64,000 bases of DNA from Dactylorhiza incarnata (taxonomy: Eukaryota > Streptophyta > Magnoliopsida > Asparagales > Orchidaceae): positions 744,001 to 808,000 of the forward strand of contig JAWHQI010000166.1 in NCBI GenBank assembly GCA_033032865.1, in the 5' to 3' direction. Positions 45,618 through 57,824 of the stretch are shown piece after piece; positions within the stretch are counted from its first letter, which is position 1, and every line of letters starts with the position of its first letter. The notes beneath the pieces were generated by a model. That model did no database searches. It saw nothing but the letters and a program-made list of their open reading frames with translations, and was not told the DNA's origin. Position numbers and translations under genes: made by a program.

Positions 45618-46227
45618 ATCTTCAACGTTGATATGAAGGTGTACATAAAGCCTTGTCAAGACGATATCGCCTTGGAGAGTATCTTACCAAGATGATATCG
45701 AGTTCTTCACTCGACGATATTGAGCTCTTCATTCGATGCTACCGAGACTTACCAAGACGATATTTAGACTCACCAAGATGATATTTGCCTTAGTTGATTT
45801 CTGAGATTCTACCTTAGATATATCTTGGTACTTGTAGGAGAATCGTCTTAATATTTAAGAGATGTCATTTTGGTTCCTCGAGGATATTTTGAGTGACCAA
45901 GACGATATTTACCTTAGCCATTTTCTGACTTTCTCAGCTTACTCCTTTTTCTCTAGCTGACTTGATAGACTTATATTCTTATTGATATTGGGTTAGTGTC
46001 AAGTCTAACATAGTCTAGATCATAGGTCGATATGGTGTTTTGCACAATGAGGTATTACATTGGCAAAACTATGTCTAATGACACTAAATCTAGTCCTATG
46101 TTAGACATGCACTATCATGTACCTGAAATTACTTAAACAAGAAAACACATTCATCAAATACAAAGGTGTTCATCCATATTGTGAGGGCTTCTTCAAATCA
46201 GGAACATTATGACCACTCTTCCCAACA
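45618..46227 (-). repeat. LTR A5, partial, outer 5' end of the SIRE-like cluster
   Basis: 610 bp of the family A LTR 5' end (U3 part), from TCTTCAACGTTGATATGAAGG to CCCAACA, repeating 45000-45617. It abuts the host duplication GTGAG at 46228. It most likely belongs to the outer element whose 3' LTR is A1. Confidence 0.78.
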
Positions 46228-47541
46228 GTGAGCCTGTCGGCGAGAAGTGTTAGATTCTCGATGATTGCTTATCGACTAGAAGAGAGATAACGCCACGCGG
46301 TATGTGTTACCACTGACTGTATCTTTATCTACTAGAAGTGTTAGCTTGTCGACGAGAAGTGTTATCTCCTCAACGATAGCATATTGACTAGAAGATAGAT
46401 AACGCCATGCAGTATGTATTACCGTTGGTGGTATCTTTATCGACAAGAAGAGTTAGCCTGACGATGAGAAGTGTTAGCTTCTCGATGATAGCGTGTTGAC
46501 TAGAAGAGAGATAACACCATGCGGTAGGTGTTACCGTTGGCAGTATCATTATCGACTATAAGAGTTATCTTGTCGACGAGAAGTGTTAGCTTCTCGATGA
46601 TAGCGTATCGACTAGAAGAGAGATAATGCCACACGGTAGGTATCGACTAGAAGACCTAGCTTGTCGACTAGAAGTGAGATATCGCATCGCGGTAACCGTT
46701 ACCCTCCCGCATTAGCTGACAGAAAAATAGAGCACGACAAGTATCCTCGTAATGGAAATACCATGTGCATGTTCCCAAGGCTGAGAGGTGACACTTGGTG
46801 ACTAGGAGGAGGACACATGGCACTTGGTTTGTCCTTCCAAAGCATGGGAAATGCTTTCCCATTAACTCCCAGTCGAACCCTAATGACCTTACCCCATTTT
46901 ATCTCTCCCCTCTTCACCTCTCAAGCTGTCGATCCAGTAGAGTTTCTGAAGAAATTGAGCTCAGGAGCTGCATTTGGAATATGGTCGCCGAAGATAACCA
47001 CCACCATCGCCACCTAGAAGACATACTGATCCATTGCCTCCAATAAGGCGACTTCCTCCCCTATCCCTTGGCGCTAGATCTATAGATCAAAATAGGAAAG
47101 AAATTGAGCTCAAATGAGCTTAATCTAATGGAGATCCATGAAGAAATGGTTGAATTCCTTGCTGGAAAATGCTATTCTGGCCATCCCCAGCCGCCGGACT
47201 ACCACCTGTCGATGGCTCCCGTCGAGAGGAAGGAGATGAGATGTTCACCGACCATGGAGGGGATTAACTCACGGTAGGAAATCCTTCCTTTATCCTTCAA
47301 GTCGGGCTCATCACAACCCTTGACTGGAGGAAGAAGATGAGCAGTTGCCCTAAGATCAGCTTTAAAATCTGTGAAGATCTGCTACTTGTAGACCAAATTG
47401 AATTTGTCACATTTACCCAGCCAGGTTCAAGCCAATTTTTAGGCATGATACACTGAGATCTAGAACTTGGGATCAACATGAAAGTTGTAGCCCATGAAAA
47501 GAACTTTCTAGAAAGGGTTGACACAAAATCTGAGGCGGGTT
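46228..47541 (+). mobile_element. Chromovirus 3' LTR, fragment 2
   Basis: Resumes the LTR from 24271 with the 112-bp repeats (46235-46690), followed by sequence matching 3480-4345 of the left LTR. It ends at GGGTT (47537-47541), where the 8-kb copia element is inserted. No gene. Confidence 0.85.
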
Positions 47542-47990
47542 TGTTGGGTTTTTCTAGAACCATACATCAAATGTAGGCACAGCGGAAATGAAGAGAAACA
47601 ACCCAAAAGATTCGGATCGACCATGAATATTGAATCAAGAAGTTAATCAAAATGCTAGGTTTGAAATTACCTTGGCGGGATTGGATCAAATCCAACCTAG
47701 ATGCTCCAAGAAGAAGATTGCCTTCGTCGGCTTTGCAAGAGTTCTCACGTAGAATAATGTCTATGTCTCTACAGCAGTCCACACGAGCCGGGAGAAGAAG
47801 ACTACACCTTGCGCTTCCACGGATTGCTAGATCCGCTTCAGGAAGAACAACACCGACGACAATCGTCGGAGAGGAAGTCGGCGGAGGCGATTCAGAACGG
47901 CGAAACTCCTTCCGTCTAGGGTTCGAGCGAGAGCGAAACTCCTTCCGTCGGCTTCTATTTCGTAAGTCATGAGAACCCTAAAAGAAGTCC

Positions 47991-47998
47991 TATTTATA
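47991..47998 (-). promoter_or_regulatory. TATA box of copia 3' LTR
   Basis: Minus strand TATAAATAGGACTT; the copy in the other LTR is at 55003-55010. Good plant TATA match placed after the U3 repeats. Confidence 0.65.
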
Positions 47999-48069
47999 CC
48001 CAAAGGATAAACAGCTTCTAGAAGAATCGCTATCCGCAGACCACACAGCAAAATAGGGGCTTCTGTTAC

Positions 48070-48370
48070 AATTCGTCGGGATTCCACGGAACAACATTCG
48101 TCGAGTTTTCACGGGACAATCCGACGAATTCCGACGAATCACATCAGACGGCAACATTTGCCGAGTTAATGCTCTCTGTGACAATTCGTCGAGATTCCAC
48201 GGAACAATCCGACGAATCCCGACGAATCCGATGAATCATGTCAGACGGAAACATTTGCCGAGGTAAGGATCTATGTAACAATTCGTTGAGATTCCACGGA
48301 ACAATCCGACGAATCCCGACGAATCCGACGAATTCTATCCGTGTAAACCCGACGAATTCAGACAGCAACA
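48070..48370 (-). repeat. ATTCGTCG/CGACGAAT dyad repeats in copia U3
   Basis: Three to four units of about 80-90 bp combine ATTCGTCGAGATTCC, ACGGAACAATCCGACGAAT and repeats of CCCGACGAATC, with AACATTTGCCGAG between units. ATTCGTCG and CGACGAAT pair across a short centre. The same array is at 55080-55385 in the other LTR. It is directly upstream of the TATA box in minus-strand sense. Confidence 0.8.
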
Positions 48371-48548
48371 TTTGCTGGACTTCCCCCCATTCTATATGGT
48401 GATTGGTAACCTTTACCAACATAGTCAATCTTCCAACTTCTCCACATGCTCTTATGTGCGACCCTGCAGGCTCATATCGCGTTGGCAGTGACATTACATG
48501 TTTGACCACTTCTAGATCACAATGGTAACTCCAACAGTCTCCCACTTG

Positions 48549-49504
48549 ATCTTGAAAGTATCAAACAAAAACCTCACAAACAATGAGCGGCATCTAGCAA
48601 TGCATCATTGCTCCCCAAGCAATAAGAGTTCATAACTCATAAGCCTTTATGACCAATGTTCCAGCGTTGTCTTTGTCCCTTACATCCGGAAAGAACTAGA
48701 GGCATGGACCGTGTCACCCTCATAATAGCTCAATCCAAGTTTCTTGATCTAGAACGGACTTCCAGAGAATGGTGAGCTCAATATCACATATTGACTCTAC
48801 CAAGCATGGCCATGCATTTCTCAGTCCAATTCCACCAAGGGGCCCATGGATGCAACTCCTGTTATATAGGAGGACAAATCCCATATCTGCTCACACCCAA
48901 ACACCCAAATGATTCGTAACGTACCCAACGACCACCCTTATCATCAACCTTCTTCAAGGAAGACTTTAGATGACATCAAAGCACGCTCTTCCTCACTCGA
49001 TGAATGTTGTGACTTCAGGTCAAAGGACCACAACACCATTGTCAAATGAGACCTACTTGTGACACTTTTAAGTAACAATCCACAAAGTAGTCTCAGGTTG
49101 GGTCTGTCCAGTACAACTTGTTCACTAACAAGTACCCACGTGATGACTTGATATCACAATATCATGACCTGTGAGAACCGGTCATCAGTCAACACACATG
49201 CTAGTCTTAATGTATCATCATCACCCTTAGCTTCTACGATGATACCTCGACCAGGGACCTTTTAAGAATGAAGCTTCGAAATCATAGGCTCTCACATTCA
49301 AGTCACGTACTTGATGTCCTATGGAAGCGAACATTCTAAGGGTATTTATCACGAATTTTATTCTATCATATAGAAACAGTATATCGTAATAAAAGAACTT
49401 GCCATTAATTGTAAAAGGAAATAATTGGTACACAATTCATCATATGAATAATAAACAGCCAACAGAATATATATATATTTTACATGCAACCCACAAGACT
49501 CCCA
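48549..49504 (-). other. Copia 3' non-coding region
   Basis: About 950 bp between the RNase H stop and the PPT, on the minus strand. I see no gene; a 68-codon frame at 49433-49227 has no recognisable content. A short AT run is near 49468-49482. Confidence 0.7.
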
Positions 49505-51598
49505 CTAGAGATGATCACTCAGGTATCGTATACCCATTGATCTAGTATGACCATCATGCTTTCTCTGCGCGAGAGGCTTTGTCAGTGGATCTGCAATATT
49601 CTCCTCAGTCGGCACTCTGCAAATGTTCACATCTCCTCGTTCGACAATCTCACGAATAAGATGGAACCGCCGAAGTATGTGCTTGGAGCGCTGATGGGAT
49701 CTAGGTTCCTTAGATTGTGCAATTGCACCATTGTTATCACAGTAGAGAACTACGGGACCAACAATGCTAGGAACTACATCTAGCTCGCTGATGAATTTCC
49801 TAATCCATACAGCCTCCTTCGCTGCGTTTGCCGCAGCGATATACTCGGCCTCAGTTGTAGAATCAGCAATTGTCTCTTGCTTGGAACTCTTCCAGCTCAC
49901 AGCTCCTCCATTCAGGCAAAACACAAACCCTGACTGAGACTTCGAATCATCCCTATCAGTTTGGAAGCTGGCATCCGTGTAACCACTTACAACGAGTTCT
50001 TCCTCTCCACCATATACCAAGAATACATCCTTAGTCCTTCTCAAGTACTTCAGGATATTCTTTACGGCTATCCAGTGACATTCACCAGGATCAGACTGAT
50101 ACCTGCTAGTCATGCTCAAAGCAAAAGAGACATCGGGTCGAGTACATAACATTGCATACATGATTGACCCAATTGCCGAAGCATATGGAATCAACTTCAT
50201 GCGGTCCTTATCTTCGCAAGATTTTGGACACTGGTCCTTAGAGAGATTTACACCATGAGACATGGGCAAAAATCCTTTCTTGGACTCAAGCATGTTGAAC
50301 CGCTTCAACACCTTCTCAATGTACGTACTCTGGGTCAAACCCAGCAACTTCTTCGATCTATCTCTATAGATCTTAATACCGAGTATGTAAGTCGCTTCAC
50401 CCAAGTCCTTCATAGAAAAGCAGTTCCCTAGGTTGTTCTTAACAACTTTCAGGGTAGGTATGTCATTCCTGATCAACAGTATGTCATCTACATATAATAT
50501 CAGGAAGACAACAATGCTCCCACTAATTCGCTTGTAAACACACGGTTCATCTTCATTCTTGACAAAACCAAACTCTTTGATCTTCTCATCAAAACAAAGA
50601 TTCCAACTTCTAGAGGCTTGTTTCAATCCATAGATGGACCTATTCAGCTTGCATATTTTAGTGGCTTCATTTGGGGATACAAAACCCTCGGGTTGTGTCA
50701 TGTACACTTCCTCAAGGAGGTTTCCATTTCGGAAAGCCGTTTTGACATCCATCTGCCAGATCTCGTAGTCATAATACGCAGCAATAGCAAGCAATATCCT
50801 AATGGACTTTACCATGGCAACAGGGGAAAAGGTCTCATCATAGTCAACACCATGAATTTGCTTGAAACCCTTAGCCACCAGTCGCCCTTTGAATGTCTGT
50901 ACATTCCCATCCATGTCGGTCTTCTTCTTGAAGACCCACTTGCACCCTATGGGTCGTACCCCTTCAGGTGGTTCCACCAAGTTCCAAACTTGGTTTGTAT
51001 ACATGGAGTCCATTTCAGATTTCATAGCCTCAAGCCATTTGTCGGAGTCCGGTCCATTCATAGCCTCTTGGTAGGTCGCTGGTTCATCATCATGATCCAT
51101 AAGCAACACATTACCTATTTGAGACACGAGAAATCCATATCTCTCAGGCTCAAATCTTGGTCTACCAGATCTACGTAGGACTTGTGTCTCTTGAGCAGGT
51201 TCTCCAGCTACAACATCTTGTAGTCCTGGCTCAGAATCCAACTCTGGTTCATTCACTACTTGTGGTTCTTGAACTTCTTCAAGTTCTACCTTTTGCGTCT
51301 TTCTTGACAAGAACTCTTTCTCCAAGAAGACACCCGTCCTTGCGACAAACACTTTGCCCTCAGACGGTAGGTAAAAGTAATATCCTTTCGTTTCCTTAGG
51401 ATATCCCACCAGATAACACTTATCTGATTTGGGTTCCAGCTTGTCAGGCATTTGACGTCGTACGTATGCCTCACAGCCCCAAATTTTAATGAATGACATA
51501 CTAAGATGCTTCCCAGTCCATATCTCATATGGTGTCTTTAGAACCGTTTTCGTCGGAGCGCGATTCAGTGTCATTGCAGCAGTCTCTAAAGCAAAACC
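49505..51598 (-). pseudogene. Copia integrase end, reverse transcriptase and RNase H (downstream of a nonsense codon)
   Basis: The frame runs on from the upstream gag-integrase frame after the TAG at 51599-51601. It starts in the integrase C-terminal part (TPYEIWTGKHLS, IWGCEAYVR), then has a linker with LRRSGRPRFEPERYGF. RT follows, from WLEAMKSEMDSMYTNQVW, through MDVKTAFRNG (most copia RTs have FLNG here) and YGLKQASRSWN, to the catalytic YVDDILLI. RNase H has GYTDASFQTD, SWKSSKQETIADSTTEAEY, LYCDNNGAI and the SKHILRRFHLIRE end. It stops at 49505. As written it could be made only by readthrough of the TAG or from an internal ATG at 51574. Confidence 0.9.
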
Positions 51599-53461
51599 CT
51601 AAAAGGAAACAGGCAAGTCTGCATGACTCATCATCGACCATACCATGTCTAACAGAGTACGATTTCTCCTCTCAGACACACCATTATGCTGCGGTGTCCT
51701 AGGTGGAGTGAGCTGTGATACAATACCACACTCTTTCAGATGATCACGGAACTCATGACTCAGGTATTCGCCACCTCGATCAGATCGGAGTGCTTTAACC
51801 TTTTTACCCAATTGGTTCTCCACTTCATTTTTAAACTCTTTGAACTTTTCAAAAGTTTCGGATTTGCACTTCATAAGATACACATATCCGTATCTACTGA
51901 AATCATCAGTAAATGTAACGAAGTAGAAATACCCACCTCTAGCCTTAGAACTCATGGGTCCGCATACATCACTATGTACAACACCCAAAAGATCCTCAGC
52001 CCTCTCATTATAACCAGTGAAAGGGGCTTCAGTCATCTTGCCTAATAAACAAGACTCGCATCGCTCAAATGATTCATAATCAAATGAGTCCAATAGTCCA
52101 TCTTTATGGAGCTTGGATATGCGCTTCTCGTTTATATGGCCCAAACGACAATGCCAGAGATATGTAGGATTTGAGTCATTTGTTCTTAGTCTTTTATTAT
52201 TATCTACATTATAGATCGGATGGTCTAGGTTCAAAACATAAAGACCATTAAACAATTGAGCTACAGCATAACAAACATCATTCTTAAATATAGAACAACA
52301 ATTGTTCTTAATTATAAAAGAAAATCCAATCATGTCTAAGCATGAAATGGATATAATGTTTCTAGTTATAGCCGGAACATAATAACAATTATTATGTTCT
52401 ATTACAAGCCCACTGGGCAAAGAAAGACGGTAAACCCCTACGGCTACAGCAGCAACTCTTGCTCCATTGCCGACGCGCAGGTCCACCTCTCCTTTACTCA
52501 GCAATCTCCTCCTTCCCAGTTCCTGCACATTTGTACAAATGTGAGAACCACATCCGGTATCCAATACCCAAGATGAAGGAGCAGAAAGGTTTATCTCTAT
52601 AACGTAAATATTCGAAGCGGAAGTCATACCTCCCTTCATTTTCCGCAGACCGTCAATGTACGAAGAACAATCCCTCCTCCAATGACCAGCCTTGCCACAG
52701 TGGTGGCATTTCCCTTCCTTCACGGTGCTCTTCTTTTTCAGCGCAGAAGATTTGGGCTCAAGATGTGACTTAGGTCCCACCTTCGTCTTCTTGAAGCCCT
52801 TTGCCTTACCCTTGCCTTTATGTATCATCAAAATGGGACTAGCAGGCTTGGCCTTCTTCATGTTTATCTCGGCAGTTCGCAACATGCCTAGGAGCTCGGG
52901 CAGTGTCTTGTCTATTTCATTCATGTTGTAGTTCAAGACAAACTGCTCATAACTATCCGGCAACGATTGCAGGATAAGATCTGTGGCCAACTCTTGACCC
53001 AGAGGAAAACCCAGTCTCTCCAGGTTCTCTATATACCCAATCATCTTGAGTACGTGAGTACCAACCGAGTCTCGAGCTCCCATTTTGCACTGAAATAAGG
53101 CTTTCGTGACATCGAACCTCTCTTGACGAGCTTGCCCTTGAAACATTTTCTTTAGGTTCTCGTCAATCTCCTTGCACCCCATGTTCTCGTGTTGCTTCTG
53201 AAGCTCAGAGTTCATGGTGGCAAGCATAAGGCACTCGACGTCTAAGGCGTCATCGATATACTTCTTATAAGCATCCTTATCAACACGGGACGAGTTCCTA
53301 GTCGGCACCTCGGGGGCTTCTTCTTCCAAGACGTAGAGCTTTCGCTCTTGCCTGAGAACAATTCTCAGGTTCCTATACCAGTCCATATAGTTCGTCCCAC
53401 TAAGCTTGTCCTTCTCAAGGATAGCTCTCAGGGACAAGGTGGAATGTGAACCACTTGCCAT
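51599..53461 (-). pseudogene. Copia gag, protease and integrase core, 620 codons ending at a nonsense codon
   Basis: Starts at the ATG at 53461, followed by MASGSHSTLSLR. Domains: Gag core 1-200 (residues SGTNYMDWYRNLR near 21-33); zinc knuckle CHHCGKAGHWRRDC at 252-265; protease with D-T-G at 301-303; GAG-pre-integrase with WHCRLGHINEKRI near 436-448 and CESCLLGK near 468-475; integrase core with HSDVCGPM (Asp 498), RSDRGGEY (Asp 561) and the PQHNGVSERRNRTL region (Glu 597). The frame ends at TAG after LPVSF where copia integrases have tryptophan, a single G-to-A change. Gag itself should still be encodable. Confidence 0.92.
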
Positions 53462-54540
53462 GGAATTCTACAAGAATTCATGCAGAATTTAATCAGTACC
53501 TTAATTTCAAAATACAATTTATTTTAATTTGTACTTCAATTAAATACTCCCACTATTTTATTCAAATTGATAGCCCTCACTATCAATTCGGAGAGTCCAT
53601 GCGAGCTACTCTCTTAGTGGACAAGATCCGTATTTCACCAACACCACGAGTCCTCTTTGGCGTTCCTCTCATAATGCGGTTATTTAGGTAGACAACGCTT
53701 GCCAATTGCATCCTCATGCAACTCTTGTATGGCTGGTGAATAACTCCTTATTCGCATCCATCATATGGTGCATGCCAACCCTATGCCTCTAGGCACTCAA
53801 CCTTTGAGGTCACCTAGTTAAGTTAGACCCGATGTCGACAGTGGGATATCACAATTATCCGCTCGCACCCTTACCAAGATAGATTAATGCACCTTGCTTT
53901 GGCAAGCCCACACTTCATCGATCGAGGCAGGAAGAGTGTCATCCATCGGAAGGCATCCGAACACTTAATATTTGATGAAGGGATTTTAATTTTAAATAAT
54001 AAGTTAACACTTAACCATGATCAACATTTGATCAAAGTGCACATCCACCGAAAAACAAGCATTCTAAAATCCACATGTATCCCTTATGTGCACAACATAA
54101 GACTATCAACCTTTGATAGACGAAAAGGGCTAAATCTGGACATTTTGAACTCTTCCAAACCTTCAGATTTACATGCATTGGACAAAGGCAAAGGCAACTC
54201 GACTTAAAGCAGTAGACAAGCTCGTCTCTCATTGTTGGATTCAAAATCCAAAACAATACAAGGGTTCATTAACCAATTGAGGGACGGTTACTGCTAAGGA
54301 GACAACAATTTCTAACAATTAGAAATAACCATGAAATCCCAGACGTTCCTGGTGGGGTTCCAAGGGGCCGCGCCCCTGGTGGGGTCTTAGGGGCAGAGCC
54401 CCTAATGGGGTCCAAGGGGCAGCGCCCTTGGCGGTGGTATTCCAAGAAGAAATCTTGACATTTAGAACGCTTCCAAATACCTAGATTTGCACGTACTGGA
54501 ATAACCTAACTTCTGAAACAACATTCATGATCGGAACCTC
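53462..54540 (-). other. Copia 5' leader
   Basis: About 1.1 kb between the PBS and the gag ATG on the minus strand. No gene. A local triplication of GGGGTC(C/T)(A/T)AGGGGC-like words with GCGCCC lies near 54350-54440. Confidence 0.75.
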
Positions 54541-54552
54541 GCTTTGATACCA
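54541..54552 (-). other. Primer binding site of the copia element
   Basis: The minus strand reads TGGTATCAAAGC one base after the LTR end, matching initiator tRNA-Met with one change from TGGTATCAGAGC. Confidence 0.82.
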
Positions 54553-54553
54553 C

Positions 54554-55548
54554 TGTTGGGTTTTTCTAGAACCATACATCAAATGTAGGCACAGCGAAAA
54601 TGAAGAGAAATAACCCAAAAGATTCAGATCGACCATGAATATTGAATCAAGAAGTTAATCAAAATGCTAGGTTTGAAATTACCTTGGCGGGATTGGATCA
54701 AATCCAACCTAGATGCTCCAAGAAGAAGATTGCCTTCGTCGGCTTTGCAAGAGTTCTCACGTAGAATAATGTCTACGTCTCTACAGCAGTCCACACGAGC
54801 CGGGAGAAGAAGACTACACCTTGCGCTTCCACGGATTGTTAGATCCGCTTCAGGAAGAACAACACCGGCGACAATCGTCGGAGAGGAAGTCGGCGGAGGC
54901 GATTCAGAACGGCAGAACTCCTTCCGTCTAGGGTTCGAGCGAGAGCGGAACTCCTTCCGTCGGCTTCTATTTCGTAAGTCATGAGAACCCTAAAAGAAGT
55001 CCTATTTATACCCAAAGGATAAACAGCTTCTAGAAGAATCGCTATCCGCAGACCACACAGCAAAATAGGGGCTTCTGTTACAATTCGTCGGGATTCCACG
55101 GAACAGCATTCGTCGAGTTTTCACGGGACAATCCGACGAATTCCGATGAATCACATCAGACGGCAACATTTGCCGAGTTAATGCTCTCTGTGACAATTCG
55201 TCGAGATTCCACGGAACAATCCGACGAATCCCGACGAATCCGACGAATCATGTCAGACGGCAACATTTGCCGAGTTAAGGATCTCTGTAACAATTCGTCG
55301 AGATTCCACGGAACAATCCGACGAATCCCGACGAATCCGACGAATTCTATCCGTGTAAACCCGACGAATTCAGACAACAACATTTGCTGGACTTCCCCCC
55401 ATTCTATATGGTGATTGGTAACCTTTACCAACATAGTCAATCTTCCAACTTCTCCACATGCTCTTATGTGCGACCCTGCAGGCTCATATCGCGTTGGCAG
55501 TGACATTACATGTTTGACCACTTCTAGATCACAATGGTAACTCCAACA
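54554..55548 (-). repeat. 5' LTR of the 8.0-kb copia element
   Basis: 995 bp, TGTTGGG...CCAACA. TATA box at 55003-55010, U3 dyad repeats at 55080-55385. It differs from the 3' LTR at about 17 sites, mostly transitions. Confidence 0.93.
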
Positions 55549-57824
55549 GGGTTGTAGCTCCCTAAAATCTATTTTTATTAAACTATGACACAAACTTTAC
55601 TATCCTCATATTTTGTGCACTTCTCTAAGAATACTGATCTGATGCCTATGAAATTTGGTACATACTTGCTTGATGACATTATATACACCTCGACCAAGTT
55701 TCAAATTTTTTGGAAATGAATTCCCTTTAGTTTTGTGTATAATTTCATTTTAATTAAATATGCCATATATAATGATTTTGATGACCAATGGGGCTCAAAT
55801 TTTGGTGGCATGCATGTAATTTTATGTATATATACTGGTAAACATTTCAGTGGATTTGGAGTTGATTTGATCACCTAATTCACTACATGAATGTTGTCAC
55901 ATCATAAGATTAAATGATGACGGATACATTAAGGAAAATTTTGTGAATTGTATAACCCTCTTAATATTGCTCCAAATGATATAGAAATTTGAGGGTAACT
56001 GCATATGAACCTGGGGATTGGCTCCAGAAAATTTGTAGAATTTTTGGAGCAAGTTTCTCTAAAGTTTCCACAATTATTTCAAAATCATTAAAAGTGACGT
56101 AAAGGGCATTTTCTGATTTTAATTGTATCCAAAGTGTATAATATGATCTTAATATGATGATAGAGATGTCCGATCAGAAGTTCAGGGCATTTGAAGTTAA
56201 TCTCAAACTATTTCTAGTCGATATCATATTGCATACCTTTCTCTTAAAGTGATCTTAGTAACACCACCCCTTTTTACTCAAGTGTTTGGATGTGGTTAGG
56301 GGTTGATGGCTTGGTATGGATACATATTAACCCAGGCAAGACTTCAAGGTGAGATGTTATGGATTTTATAGTGAAACCTACTTAGTGACGTTGTTATATC
56401 ACTAGACATACAAGTAGTCTTAGAGGATCACGAGAAGCTATTCTCATGCCAGACACACTCCACTGCACTAGAGTTATCTCCCAGGGTTTTGGGTAATGAT
56501 GACTCGATACTAGTAGTAGTGGTTTGATGTAGCTTAAAGTATATGATTATATCGTAGTGTGTTATAGTAAGGGCTCGATTGGTAGCCCTTGGGTGCTGGT
56601 TAGCACAGGTGTATACTTGGTAAAACACTCAATACATTAAGGACTCGATTGGTAGTCCTTGGGTGCTTGTTAGCACGAGATTATTCATGGGAAATACATG
56701 GGTGTGGTGTCATACTTAGTTGCATACTGATCCTGGTTGATTGGATTGCTTGTGGCGAGTCTATGAGCTTAACCGATCATCACACTGACAAAAGCTGAGG
56801 GATAGGCTCTAGGAAATTAGGGAGGTGGTATTGTGGGCCAGCTCAGCTGGTGTCTTGGTGACATTTTACCGATAACACTTCTCTTAGCAATTTAGACTCT
56901 GTGGGTTTGCATTGAGCATTAGTACACGATTCTCTGCTCGACTTGAGCGTCGAGCCATATGTAAGGCCTAGGTCTGGTAGTGTGCATACCCACATAGTAG
57001 TGGAGAAGCTCGTTCCACTGTCTCTGTCTGGCCACGATGAGAGGTTCCTGAGTGGTTAGCTACCCTCAAAAAGCGGGAACTAAAGGTCTATGTCGACATA
57101 GAATTAACGAGCGATTGTGTGAGTAAATCATGAGTGATCCATCATACATTCATACCTTGCATTCCATCGCACTGCATAAAGATCCTCATCATATAAATTT
57201 GTATAGGCACTTTTATATGATGGTTACTTATGTTTCTTACACAAGACTCTTAACTTATAAATTTGTATGAGCATTTTTATAAGTTAAGTTCAATTCTGTT
57301 TACAATTACTCTGTGTGCTGTCTTACTACATGTCTTTACCTTTGATGTTGTACTTGCTCTTTTATTATACTACTCATAATAACTACTAGATTATGAACAC
57401 CGACATGTCACCTTCTTGAAATATTGATTATATTATAGCCTCCTTATTCCCTCATTTCTCCTAGTGCATACGAGTCGTCGGGAGGAGAGGATGTGAAGCC
57501 ACTTAGCCTTTTTGACTAACAGTTGTCGTACCATTCATCTTAGGAGCCCATCAGGAACAGTAGTAGCAAACCACGCAGGAGGACAACCAGGATAGGGAGA
57601 CAAGGCCTGAGGATACAAGACAGTATTTACCGACACTTCCTTTTGTTGTCGATGTGAGACATCAATGTTTTTTATATAGTTTTCATTTCAGTTTGAATTA
57701 CCGGCAGGGTAGGCGTCTTATGGTGGATGCTAGACCGAGTGCTGGCACTACCACAAGGCAGCTGTTCTGGGCATAAGGCTCCCCTCGACTATGTCCAATT
57801 CTCGGGAGAGTGGAGTCTTATACA
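55549..57824 (+). mobile_element. Chromovirus 3' LTR, fragment 3
   Basis: Begins with the GGGTT duplication and matches 4345-8076 of the left LTR without the solo LTR at 6215-7537. Ends GGAGTCTTATACA at 57824. No gene. This segment supplies the empty site for the solo LTR near 57413. Confidence 0.85.

Larger units (their letters stand above)
24272..46227 (-). mobile_element. Rearranged cluster of nested SIRE-like copia elements
   Basis: The outer boundaries are TGTTAC at 24272 and CCCAACA at 46227. They are flanked by GTTAG (24267-24271) and GTGAG (46228-46232), a 5-bp duplication with one change, and the chromovirus LTR continues across it (compare 2975 onward). Inside are five copies or parts of LTR family A, one 5' LTR of family B, gag-pol of element B, a pol fragment X, env-like fragments, an opposite-strand LTR and a 5S-bearing palindrome. 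Coding parts read on the minus strand. One simple insertion cannot explain the order; at least two nestings plus recombination are needed. Confidence 0.75.
47542..48536 (-). repeat. 3' LTR of the 8.0-kb copia element
   Basis: 995 bp. TATA box at 47991-47998 (minus strand GGGTATAAATAGG), dyad repeats at 48070-48370. On the right a minus-strand AAGTGGGAGAC purine tract (48537-48548) is the polypurine tract. Confidence 0.93.
47542..55548 (-). mobile_element. Complete 8.0-kb Ty1/copia retrotransposon
   Basis: Two 995-bp LTRs (TGTTGGGTTTTTC...CTCCAACA) enclose a minus-strand gag-pol. GGGTT flanks both ends (47537-47541 and 55549-55553). The LTRs differ at about 17 positions by eye (roughly 1.7%), so it is younger than the chromovirus but older than the Athila-type element. 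PBS and PPT are in place. Coding is intact but for one nonsense codon at 51599-51601. I do not assign a copia lineage. Confidence 0.95.
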
